Assembly (NCBI RefSeq): GCF_017355985.1
Contig: NZ_JAFIQU010000023.1
Location: forward strand, 21,658 to 85,657
Source: Arenibaculum pallidiluteum
GTDB lineage: Bacteria > Pseudomonadota > Alphaproteobacteria > Azospirillales > Azospirillaceae
DNA: 64,000 nt
Direction of reading: 5' to 3'
Below the pieces are notes generated by a model that made no database searches, was not told the origin of the DNA, and saw only the letters and a program-made list of their open reading frames with translations. The position numbers and the translations under genes are program-made. Each line of letters starts with the position of its first letter. The first letter of the stretch is position 1. Positions 55,540 to 63,480 of the stretch are shown piece by piece.

Positions 55540-56100
55540 TTAGCCGGCGGTCGAATTGGCCCGCTTCACAATCCGGTAAACAGTTGTGCGGTCAATTCCG
55601 AGTTCGCGCGCTACCACGGCCGGGCCTTTGCCCTGGTTGAGCAGAGCGATAACCCTATCGCGGGGGACGGACGGTGGACGTCCCCTGTAAACGCCCCGCG
55701 CCTTTGCTTTTGCTATGCCTTCCATCTGCCGTTCGCGCCGTAGGCTCGTTTCGAATTCGGCAAAGACGCCGAGCATGTCCAGGAAAGCCTTGCCGGCCGC
55801 AGTCGAGGTGTCGATCGCTTGGTCAGTCGCCTTCAGGGCTATGCCCCGGAGCCTCAGGTCGTGAACCATATCCTGAAGGTCCTTCACCGAGCGTGCTAGC
55901 CGATCGACCCTGGTCACCATCAGTGTGTCGCCCGGCCTGAGGAACTGGAGGAGGATCTCCAGTTCGGACCGGCCGTGGCGGCTTGATCCGCTTGCCTTCT
56001 CGGAACGGACGATGTCGCAGCCTGCCCGACGCAATGCTTCTTCCTGGATCGACAGGTCCTGGTCTGCGGTGCTGACACGGGCGTACCCGAAGACGGCCAC
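55540..56100 (-). CDS. Serine recombinase (resolvase/invertase family)
   Basis: The 186-residue protein starts MAVFGYARVSTADQDLSIQE, with the catalytic serine in YARVSTADQ. The conserved arginines are in VTRVDRLARSVKDLQD. The C-terminal HTH (VIALLNQGKGPAVVARELGI then RTTVYRIVKR) binds the recombination site. The length matches Tn3 resolvases and Hin-type invertases. No transposase accompanies it. A 16-base palindrome 37 bases upstream may be its operator or part of a crossover site. Confidence 0.92.
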   Translation of the reverse strand: MAVFGYARVSTADQDLSIQEEALRRAGCDIVRSEKASGSSRHGRSELEILLQFLRPGDTLMVTRVDRLARSVKDLQDMVHDLRLRGIALKATDQAIDTSTAAGKAFLDMLGVFAEFETSLRRERQMEGIAKAKARGVYRGRPPSVPRDRVIALLNQGKGPAVVARELGIDRTTVYRIVKRANSTAG

Positions 56101-56136
56101 GGCGGGCTCCGACGATGCGGTTGACCTTTAACCCAA

Positions 56137-56152
56137 TGCAACGGAGGTTGCA
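56137..56152. promoter_or_regulatory. Palindrome TGCAAC-GGAG-GTTGCA upstream of the serine recombinase
   Basis: Perfect 6-base arms with a 4-base spacer lie 37 bases before the recombinase start. Its place fits an operator or a recombinase-binding subsite; a second such site was not found in the window. Confidence 0.35.
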
Positions 56153-56274
56153 TAAGGCCGTCAACAACCCAAAAGCGACACGCCGCGGCGCAATCGCCGA
56201 CCGTTGTGCTAGGGTGCACCCATCTGCAACGAACCCCCCGGCCGGCGAACCGACCGGGAAACTCGTCAGACGGC

Positions 56275-56721
56275 TCAGCCGAAGAGCCACCTGCGCGCTC
56301 GCTGCAACAGGGTCGGTCGTTCCGGTTGCCTCTGCGCGCCCGGCGGCGTTGTGACCTCATTAATGCCGGAATTCTCTGTCCCATAGTAGCGCGCCTTGGC
56401 TGCCCGGTCGCGGCGGCGCTGCACCGCCACCTGCTCGTCCGTCCAAGGACCGGCCTCGATGACCTTGCCACGGTCGATCACGTAGTGCGACCGACATGGG
56501 AGAGTCCAACTGCCTATCGATGGAAGAAGCGAGATCTTGTCGCCGTCGAAGGTCATCTTCCAATCCGTCGGCGTGAACGGCGTCACGACCTCCTCGCCAC
56601 AACCGCAGCAGCAACTGTGGGCAGCGGTCGCGTACTCCATTGAAACGTAGAGGACGCCAGGATCGAGCTTCTCTGGGATGTGCCCTACGAATCGGTGCTC
56701 CAAGCGCATGTGCCGCATCAT
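56275..56721 (-). CDS. DUF6527-like small metal-binding protein of the Ubl operon
   Basis: The 148-residue protein has a cysteine cluster HSCCCGCGEEV (His35, Cys37 to Cys39, Cys41) and, 35 residues later, CRSHYVIDRGKV (Cys76, His79). The spacing fits one zinc site. I recognise the pattern from DUF6527 proteins, which I recall as neighbours of multiubiquitin and ThiF genes. The C-terminus is basic and ends LLQRARRWLFG. It overlaps the E1-like gene by 4 bases and is the last gene of the leftward operon. A zinc-ribbon-like role as adaptor or E3-like factor is only speculation. Confidence 0.75.
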   Translation of the reverse strand: MMRHMRLEHRFVGHIPEKLDPGVLYVSMEYATAAHSCCCGCGEEVVTPFTPTDWKMTFDGDKISLLPSIGSWTLPCRSHYVIDRGKVIEAGPWTDEQVAVQRRRDRAAKARYYGTENSGINEVTTPPGAQRQPERPTLLQRARRWLFG

Positions 56722-57896
56722 CCGAGATCTCCATTTAGGAGCATGTTGCCGTCAGTCGTGTAGGTGCAATGGTGTTCCCGCTCGAGGTCGCGGTAGAAGC
56801 CACGGATCTTCTTCCACTTGACCACGGCAAGCACAGCGTTCAGTGCGTTGAGGTCGGCCACCTGGATGTTGGACGAATAGAGATCATCCGCGCCGCCGCC
56901 GACAAAAGAGATGCGACCCTGGTACACATGATTGCGCTTGAAGGGTGTACTTGCGGTCACCCGAAGGATGCCGCCGAGCGATCCATCATCGAGTTCCAGG
57001 CCCATGCCGACGTCGACGAAAGAGGCTCCGATCGCTTTGAGCTTCTCGATAATGCCTCTCTTCGCATCCCCCGCGTCGACGCAGAGGAAGGCGAAGGTGA
57101 CGCCGTTAAGAAGATCTAGGTTGCCATCATGCAGCGCCACCGGATGCGCGCTGATGAACCGGTGCATGCGGTCGTAGATTGTTTTCAGGTAATCGACCTT
57201 CTTCGGCGCCTCCCGCAGTTCACCCAAAGATGCCGCACCAGGGGTGCGGAAGGCGTTGTGTTGAAGGAACTCATCTTGGTCAAAGAGCCTGATCTCACGG
57301 ACTGGCGACTTTGCAACGAAGTCCAGGACGTATGATCCCGTGCCCCCGACCCCGATGATCGCTACCCTCTCAGCGTGCAGCCGCTCGGTCAGCGCGCCGA
57401 TGCCGGCCCGGTCGGATGCCGTGTCGATGTAGTTGAAGACGCTGTCTTCCCCGTCCTCAGGCGCGCGGAACACCCTCGGGGTGATGCCTGGTCTCACCAC
57501 CGCGGCGGGCCCGGACAGGATGCCCGCATAGCTCGTCATCTTGTGGTAGTAATCAGTATAGCCGGTGTCGGGCTTGCTGGAGAAGGCCTGCCTAGCGGTC
57601 AGGCCATGGCCCAAGCTGAGCACGGTGTTGGTCTGGTGTGAGATTCCTTGGATCGGCGTCCCGTCGGCCCGACACGGATAGTCGCCATCGAAGTAGACGA
57701 CGTGGGTGTCGGGCGAACGGGTCTCATCCCCGGCCATGGTCAGGCTGGAGATGAGGGTTCCGGTCCGCACCTGCCTCTGCCCGTCGACGTAGGGAACTTC
57801 ACGCATCACCAGGAACCCGCCCTGGATGCGCACGAAATACCCCTCATCACGGAGGCGCTTGAGGTCGGCGCTACGACTGAACGGTGCGGGTGACAT
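56718..57896 (-). CDS. E1-like ThiF adenylyltransferase of the Ubl operon
   Basis: This 392-residue protein has two parts. Residues about 1 to 160 form an unnamed domain (DUF6791-like by memory) with VYFDGDYPCRADGTPIQG, whose Cys75 is a candidate thiol site. Residues about 165 to 392 form the E1/ThiF/MoeB fold with the nucleotide loop IIGVGGTGSYVLDF at 180 to 193, LFDQDEFLQHNAFR and the Mg/thiol region FLCVDAGDAKRG (Cys272). No CxxC zinc pairs are visible. By family it should adenylate the C-terminus of a ubiquitin-like protein. It overlaps the multi-Ubl gene by 26 bases and the DUF6527-like gene by 4, which strongly couples the three. Confidence 0.88.
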   Translation of the reverse strand: MSPAPFSRSADLKRLRDEGYFVRIQGGFLVMREVPYVDGQRQVRTGTLISSLTMAGDETRSPDTHVVYFDGDYPCRADGTPIQGISHQTNTVLSLGHGLTARQAFSSKPDTGYTDYYHKMTSYAGILSGPAAVVRPGITPRVFRAPEDGEDSVFNYIDTASDRAGIGALTERLHAERVAIIGVGGTGSYVLDFVAKSPVREIRLFDQDEFLQHNAFRTPGAASLGELREAPKKVDYLKTIYDRMHRFISAHPVALHDGNLDLLNGVTFAFLCVDAGDAKRGIIEKLKAIGASFVDVGMGLELDDGSLGGILRVTASTPFKRNHVYQGRISFVGGGADDLYSSNIQVADLNALNAVLAVVKWKKIRGFYRDLEREHHCTYTTDGNMLLNGDLG

Positions 57897-58626
57897 TGAA
57901 GATCGTCCCCTTCTTCTTCACTTCGACGGACCCACCGGCGCCGAGCTCGCCGGAGGGAGGCTTCGAGGCGGCGTGGCGGTAGGTCATCGAGAACTCGACG
58001 TTCGGCTCGTGCTGGCCCGGGAAGGCGAACTGGACGACCTGCTCGAAGGTCACCCGACGGTCATTGACCGTGCGGGGTCGCGAGTTGATGATGATCTCGT
58101 AGGTCGGTGGCCCATTCGGCGCGGTAATGAACCGCTCGATGCCCGGCCCATCGAGGTCGATCAGGTCGCCCGGTTCAATCAGCCGGTCTTCGCCGCCGCG
58201 CACCTCGAGAAACACGGCCTCGTTCTCGCCAGGCGTGGCGAGCCCATAGAGCACCGCACCGCTGATGACCGGCTTGCCCCACGCGAGCTGCCTATCGTCG
58301 AGCGTCAGCTTGAAGTCGCGATCAGTCCGGAAGGCGACGAAACGCTCAGCCCCGCGCTCGCGAAGGTCGAAGGGTTCATCGAGGCGCACGTCCTCGAATT
58401 CGCCCGACGGCAGGATGCCAAACAAGCTGAAGCTGTCGCGAGGCTCCAGCCCAGCCGCTTCCAAGATTTGCCGACCGAGCGGCACAGGGTCGGTCACCGT
58501 CAGCGAGATGAAGTTGAGGTCGCCCTGCGCGAAGAGGATGCGATATCCACGCGCCGAACGTAAAGCCCGGCCTTCGCGCAGGGCATCGCCGAGGTCGTCG
58601 TATTCGAGGGGGTCCTGAGTGCTCAT
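57871..58626 (-). CDS. Multiubiquitin-type protein: three tandem ubiquitin-like domains
   Basis: The 251-residue protein from ATG 58626 (MSTQDPLEYDDL) has about 27 leading residues and three beta-grasp-like repeats. The first spans about 28 to 100 (YRILFAQGDLNFISLTVTD), the second about 103 to 170 (DFKLTLDDRQLAWGKPVISG) and the third about 174 to 250 (TYEIIINSRPRTVNDRRVTF). Each has the strand-helix-strand pattern and a short closing strand. This matches the prokaryotic multiubiquitin family. The C-terminus is NVTRTVQS, without a terminal Gly-Gly. It lies 81 bases after the helicase gene on the same strand and overlaps the E1-like gene, so it is the likely E1 substrate. Confidence 0.85.
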   Translation of the reverse strand: MSTQDPLEYDDLGDALREGRALRSARGYRILFAQGDLNFISLTVTDPVPLGRQILEAAGLEPRDSFSLFGILPSGEFEDVRLDEPFDLRERGAERFVAFRTDRDFKLTLDDRQLAWGKPVISGAVLYGLATPGENEAVFLEVRGGEDRLIEPGDLIDLDGPGIERFITAPNGPPTYEIIINSRPRTVNDRRVTFEQVVQFAFPGQHEPNVEFSMTYRHAASKPPSGELGAGGSVEVKKKGTIFNVTRTVQS

Positions 58627-58707
58627 CCGATTGGAACCTTGTGATCGACCGGGGCGGCGCCCCAGCTCCAAGGATCCAATCGGTGCGAGCTTGGCTGAAC
58701 GGTAAGT

Positions 58708-61700
58708 TTAGGCGAACTTTTTTCGCAGTGAACCTTCTGGCGTGGGCCCGCAAATGAAGAAGGCCGGGCATCCAGGGCACGTCCGAGACGACAGCTTGGC
58801 CGGAAACTTGCCGCGGTGGATGTCCCTGAGGAAGCCGGCAAGCTTCTCGCGCCGGTTCTGCAGGTCGCGATGCGACAAGACGATGGCCACCGCCTTCTCA
58901 TCGGAAAGGTGGACGAGTTCCACAACCGCGTCCGGAAGGGTTTGGCGTGCAGCGATCACGAACGCTGCGGCGCCGACGTCCTTGCTCTCGGTTGAGCGGA
59001 TGTGCCCTGTTCGGACGCGTCGCAGAACGGGCACGCCGTCGGGGCGCACGAGCACGTCGTCGGGGCGCACGACGATCCGCGCGTCGCCGAAGGTGAGGCT
59101 GAACGCGGGCGGCGTTTGTGGTGTGTGGCCTCTCCGGCTTGCGGCAAAAAAGCGGATCATCTCGAGCGCCAATGCACGGAATTGAGCATGGTAGCCGTGC
59201 TCCGACAAACCGTGCGTCACCAACGCCTCTGTGACGCGCCGCTCCAATTCGATATCACCAACCGGCGCCGCGTCGGCAATACATGCCTCCACTACAGCCC
59301 ACACCGCCTCGTGCAGTTGCATGAAGGCGGTCGCTGATCGGCGACCGCCGATCTTGAGCACATGCGTGTAGAAGAACCGGCGCGGACACGACTCGTAAAG
59401 AGCGACCTGCGACGCGTCAAAGTTGAGGCCACCCTCGATGGCGAGGGCGATGTCGCCGTCCTCTGGCGCGGGCGGGAGCGGTCTCGATGGCGTTGCCGCT
59501 TTCTTCGCTAGGGTTTGTCCCAACCGATCGATGAAGGGGGATAGAGGGCGGCTGTGGCCATTCGACTTCTGCGTCGGCGCGTATAGGAACAGCCGGTCTT
59601 GCGCGCGTGACAACGCGACATAGAAGAGGCACTCCTGCTCCTCGGCTTGACCGGCCCGGAACAGGTTGAGCGAACTCCCTTGATCGCCCTCGATCATGCC
59701 GTCAGGCGCCGGACAGGGCGGAGCCGGCGGCGTCCGCGGCAGCGTGTCTGCGTTCAGGCCGGGGACATGGACCACCGGGAACTCCAAGCCCTTGGCGCCG
59801 TGGATCGTCATCAGCCGCACGGCATCGAGACCTTGCGCAGCGGCGGGCAGTTGCCGGAGGTCCCTGTCGTCGCCAAGCCGCACCAGTCGACGCACGCGGT
59901 CGAGCAGGCGTACGATCGGAAGTCCTTGGCCGCTTGGTTGGACCCGGAGGAAGTTCATGAACTGCCAGATCGCGATCGTGCGGGTACGGTCTGCAAGATC
60001 TACGGACGTCGACAGGCGGGTCGCCAAGCGAGTCCGATCGAGCAGCACACTCGCCAGCACGAGCCAAGGCGACGATGTCTGATCCCAGCCAAGCAGGGCA
60101 GTGGCCAACATGTTGAGGGCAGCGAGCCCGGCCGGAGACAAGCCCGGGATTGCCGCAGGGTTGCTAAGCCAAGCCGCAGGCGCGGCCTCGGTGGTCCGCA
60201 GATGGTCGAAGACGATCGCGACATCGTCGAACGACATCGCGAACTCGCGCCAGCAGGCGACTCTGGCTAGGCCCATGGCGCGGCGGTCTGTAAGGATCGA
60301 GAGCAAGGACAGCAGGTCCTTTACCTCCGGGCGCTCGAACAGGCTGCCCAGGAACAGCACCGGCACACCGAGGCGTTCGAGTTCCTGGGCCATTGTTGCC
60401 AGCTTTTCGTTGCCTGTGCAGAGGATCGCCTGGTCGCGATAGGAGTGTCCGGCATCCCGCATCTCCTCGATGGCGTCCGCCAGCGCAACCGTCTGCTGCT
60501 CGGCACGTCCGACGGTACGAAGCTCGGGCCGAGTTCCACTCGGACCACGATCGGCTTCAAGACTGCTTTCGGCGTCTCCTGCGCGCATGCCGACCGCGAA
60601 GGCTGAAAAAGCTTTCGTTATTTCGTCGACCGAACGGTAGTTCCGCTTCAGGCGTCCGCGCCTGCCGCTCGGGAAGTCCGCTCCTCCGAAGCGGACCATG
60701 TTGAACGATGAGGCTCCGCGAAAGCGGTATAGCGACTGCTTGGCGTCGCCGACCACCCAGAGATTGCACCCGTTGGGTCGCAATGCGGACAATAGTCGGA
60801 CGCTGCTGCGGTTCACGTCCTGATACTCGTCCACGAGGACGTGATCGTACTGCTCCTGCAAATGAATGCGGATGGCTCCGTCGCGCTCGAGCAACTGAAC
60901 CGGGAGCGAGACGAGATCGCCAAAGTCGACGCGGTGCGCGTCCCGCTTGAGCGCTTCGTAGACATCGTAGACGCGCGCGACTTCGGCTGCGCGTTCCGCT
61001 GCCTCGATCGCCTCGGGCGTTACGGCACGCTGTAGCATGCGGTCGGCAAGTTCCGCGTATTGCGTGGCATCTACCACCTCGTCCTTGGCGCGCGAGATGG
61101 CCGCGAGCATATCGGCAATTATCTGCGTCGGGTCGTAGAGGTTGCGGTAGTGCGCAAGGCCCAGCCGCGGGAACTCATTTTCCAAGAGCTCGACCGCCTC
61201 CGCGCGGTCCATCATACGTGGGTCTCTGGGCAAGCCGAGCTCCACGTGGAAGCGGCGGATCAGGTCGAGGCCGAAGGCGTGGAAGGTGCCGATCCACATT
61301 GCGGCGGCCGCATCCTTGCGCTTGCGCGCTATCCTCTCCGCCATCTCGCCAGCGGCCTTGTTGGAGAATGTGAGCAACAGGATGCGGCGCGGATCGACCC
61401 CGTCGTCGAGCAAACCGGCGACCCGAGCCGTCAGCGTCTGAGTCTTGCCAGTCCCAGGGCCGGCTTCGAGTAGATAGGCCTCGCCTCGGTGTAGGGCCGC
61501 CGCCGCTTGCAGGTGGTTCGGCGGCCGTTCCGGCTTCACCTCGTCCGCGGCCGACGCGACCGGCGGCAGCAAGAGCGCGTCGAGGAGTTGCTGCGCAACG
61601 ACCTCGAACGGCGCGCCGAAACGATCGGCGATCTGAGTTGCAGTTAGTCCATGGTCGACGTGGAGCGTCCGCACAACGGGACGCGGGAGAAGGAATTCGC

Positions 61701-62109
61701 GCGCGAACAGGTCCATCTGTATTTCGCGCCGTTGCCGCCGGCCATAGTCCACGACTCTGTCCATGCCGACCGGAGACGGCTCCGCGGACCTCGCCGGGAT
61801 GATGTCGCGAGCGGGCTCGTCGTCGATGCCGTCGCCAAGCTCGACATGCCCGATTTCGTGGGCAACGAGGAAAGCCTGCTCGAACAGTGTGCCGACATTC
61901 TCGTGTAGGATGAGGTCGTCGGCCGACGCGAACGTGGCTCGTGCCCCGTTCAGGACCGCTGCTCCGGGCGCCGTCGACTCGACATCGATACCACGTCGTT
62001 CGGCCTCCGCAAGGGCAAAGGCGTAGGGCAATCTGGGATCCATGCCGCGCGCGACCGCCCGGTTGTGGAGCTCAGCTGCAACCTGCCTGGCGAGCTCCAC
62101 AGCCTCCAT
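58708..62109 (-). CDS. ImmA peptidase - UvrD helicase - PD-(D/E)xK-like fusion protein
   Basis: The protein has 1133 residues in three parts. Residues 1 to about 185 are an ImmA/IrrE-type metallopeptidase with HEIGH at 84 to 88. About 200 to 850 is a UvrD/Rep superfamily 1 helicase with Walker A AGPGTGKT near 216 to 223, HVLVDEYQDVNRSS, GDAKQSLYRFRGA, and the late motifs MTIHGAKGLEFPVVHVPGL and FYVALSRAQDRL. About 890 to 1133 resembles an AddB/Cas4-type nuclease with CPRRFFYTHVL and the C-x2-C-x5-C end CPGCPAFFIC, which would hold an Fe-S cluster. Where DYKTG is expected the sequence reads RRVRTG, so nuclease activity may be lost. It is preceded by an HTH-like gene, one base away. Confidence 0.9.
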   Translation of the reverse strand: MEAVELARQVAAELHNRAVARGMDPRLPYAFALAEAERRGIDVESTAPGAAVLNGARATFASADDLILHENVGTLFEQAFLVAHEIGHVELGDGIDDEPARDIIPARSAEPSPVGMDRVVDYGRRQRREIQMDLFAREFLLPRPVVRTLHVDHGLTATQIADRFGAPFEVVAQQLLDALLLPPVASAADEVKPERPPNHLQAAAALHRGEAYLLEAGPGTGKTQTLTARVAGLLDDGVDPRRILLLTFSNKAAGEMAERIARKRKDAAAAMWIGTFHAFGLDLIRRFHVELGLPRDPRMMDRAEAVELLENEFPRLGLAHYRNLYDPTQIIADMLAAISRAKDEVVDATQYAELADRMLQRAVTPEAIEAAERAAEVARVYDVYEALKRDAHRVDFGDLVSLPVQLLERDGAIRIHLQEQYDHVLVDEYQDVNRSSVRLLSALRPNGCNLWVVGDAKQSLYRFRGASSFNMVRFGGADFPSGRRGRLKRNYRSVDEITKAFSAFAVGMRAGDAESSLEADRGPSGTRPELRTVGRAEQQTVALADAIEEMRDAGHSYRDQAILCTGNEKLATMAQELERLGVPVLFLGSLFERPEVKDLLSLLSILTDRRAMGLARVACWREFAMSFDDVAIVFDHLRTTEAAPAAWLSNPAAIPGLSPAGLAALNMLATALLGWDQTSSPWLVLASVLLDRTRLATRLSTSVDLADRTRTIAIWQFMNFLRVQPSGQGLPIVRLLDRVRRLVRLGDDRDLRQLPAAAQGLDAVRLMTIHGAKGLEFPVVHVPGLNADTLPRTPPAPPCPAPDGMIEGDQGSSLNLFRAGQAEEQECLFYVALSRAQDRLFLYAPTQKSNGHSRPLSPFIDRLGQTLAKKAATPSRPLPPAPEDGDIALAIEGGLNFDASQVALYESCPRRFFYTHVLKIGGRRSATAFMQLHEAVWAVVEACIADAAPVGDIELERRVTEALVTHGLSEHGYHAQFRALALEMIRFFAASRRGHTPQTPPAFSLTFGDARIVVRPDDVLVRPDGVPVLRRVRTGHIRSTESKDVGAAAFVIAARQTLPDAVVELVHLSDEKAVAIVLSHRDLQNRREKLAGFLRDIHRGKFPAKLSSRTCPGCPAFFICGPTPEGSLRKKFA

Positions 62110-62110
62110 G

Positions 62111-62692
62111 TCACTCGGCGTCCGCCAGCAACTGCGAGCGTTTATCGGCTGGAACTCCGGCGTCGATCAACAAACGTTCGAAGCTCACCGGGCCTTCGTT
62201 CACGGGCTTGCCATCGGCCTTGTAGCTGCGTGCAGGAACCGGTCTTGAACCCGGTGCAAGCGTCTGGATCAGCGTATCAAGTGAACAGTTCAGACTGTCT
62301 GCGAAACGTTCCAGAAATTGCCGCGGCACCGTCTCCAGGATCACGCGATGCTCGCGGAAGGCGGTAATAATTTGCCGAGGCACATCGAGTCGCTTGGCAA
62401 CTTCACGAAGTTGGTGCGGGGGAGCGTTGGTGAATGGGTCGGTCACCGTCTTCGGCGCCGCCTCGGCGTGCTGAAGCCAAGCCTTGTCAATCTGAGCCTG
62501 GTCCGCTGGCGAAAGCGGTTTTTCGTCCTCGCAGATATCGCGGGCGAGCTCCCGCGAGAGATCGATGAGCTCTACCGCGTAGGCCGGATATGCACGGAGA
62601 TAACGCTCGAGCGTCGCGCGGTTCGGATTTAGCTCGACGGCGAATGCGCCGAGGACATCCTCCCGCGATGGCGGATGAACGGCGGGGCTCAC
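62111..62692 (-). CDS. Small HTH-like protein preceding the ImmA-UvrD gene
   Basis: The 193-residue acidic protein has a likely helix-turn-helix (LREVAKRLDVPRQIITAFRE then FLERFADSLNCSLDTLIQTL). This resembles the regulator that usually accompanies ImmA/IrrE peptidases and is cut by them. The C-terminal part reads VSFERLLIDAGVPADKRSQLL. It overlaps the sigma-like gene by 4 bases and ends one base before the helicase start. Role as a peptidase-controlled repressor is inferred from gene order only. Confidence 0.75.
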   Translation of the reverse strand: MSPAVHPPSREDVLGAFAVELNPNRATLERYLRAYPAYAVELIDLSRELARDICEDEKPLSPADQAQIDKAWLQHAEAAPKTVTDPFTNAPPHQLREVAKRLDVPRQIITAFREHRVILETVPRQFLERFADSLNCSLDTLIQTLAPGSRPVPARSYKADGKPVNEGPVSFERLLIDAGVPADKRSQLLADAE

Positions 62693-63480
62693 GACTCGTC
62701 TCCTTCCAAGAGCGCTGCCCGCAGAACGGCGAACGCTTTATCCCGATACGTTCTAACCGTTTTTTCCGAGCGCCTAAGCGCTTTGGCTATGGTCATGGCG
62801 CCCGGTTCTTTCGAGTCGATGGGAAACCCCTGTCGCAACATATGAATGATCCTGCTTTGTTCCGGTGGCAAGTCGGCAATCGCCGCATCGAGGCGCAACC
62901 GGTAAACCGCGTCATCGACTATAGATGCCGCGAACGGATCAAACTGGCCTGCAGCCTTCTCGACCTCTGCCGTGACCTCGCCGGTCTCGGCATCGCATTC
63001 CAACGGAACGGACCGGTTCTCGTCACGCCAAGCTTGCTCTTGAGCATCCCGGCGCAAATTGGCCAAGGCACCATCAAATCGAATCTCAAAGTAATCGAGT
63101 TGTTCTAAGTACGTCGCGCGGTCAGTTGACAGGAGCTCAACAAACCGGCCAAATACCTTATCGCGGATTGTCTCTTTGCTGAGAGATCTTGTTCTGCCGT
63201 CAGAGCTATCGGCCCTCGGCAGACACCTAAGGACACGCTCTGTCAAGATTCTGTAGAGACGTTCGAACCAAGCGTCAGAATTGTCCAGCCGACTGGAACG
63301 GATGAAATGGACGAGGCACTCGGATGGAACGTACTGGGGGTCATCTCGCCGCAATATCCGCGCCCTCTCGATGAGTTCCCCGCGGGGGATGCTTGAGAGT
63401 TCGACCAGCATTGCTTCGATTTTCGGGTCGCGGGTGTATAGGTCGCCCGTCAGCGTCCTTTTCCTCAACGGCGCAATCAC
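62689..63480 (-). CDS. Sigma-factor-like protein, first gene of the Ubl operon
   Basis: The 263-residue protein ends in a region that resembles sigma-70 region 4: AIADLPPEQSRIIHMLRQGF and then TIAKALRRSEKTVRTYRDKA, a helix-turn-helix for -35 recognition. The first 180 residues could contain a diverged region 2 (VFGRFVELLSTDRATYLEQL) but I see no clear match. It starts at GTG 63480 with GGGGGA upstream and overlaps the next gene by 4 bases. It could drive its own operon. No anti-sigma factor is visible, so the alternative is a plain LuxR- or sigma-like regulator. Confidence 0.72.
   Translation of the reverse strand: MIAPLRKRTLTGDLYTRDPKIEAMLVELSSIPRGELIERARILRRDDPQYVPSECLVHFIRSSRLDNSDAWFERLYRILTERVLRCLPRADSSDGRTRSLSKETIRDKVFGRFVELLSTDRATYLEQLDYFEIRFDGALANLRRDAQEQAWRDENRSVPLECDAETGEVTAEVEKAAGQFDPFAASIVDDAVYRLRLDAAIADLPPEQSRIIHMLRQGFPIDSKEPGAMTIAKALRRSEKTVRTYRDKAFAVLRAALLEGDES

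Noticed and set aside
56275..63480. E2 conjugating enzyme or JAB deubiquitinase in the Ubl operon
   Set aside because: I looked for a separate E2 fold and a JAMM motif; neither is present. Cys75 of the E1-like protein is only a candidate thiol site.
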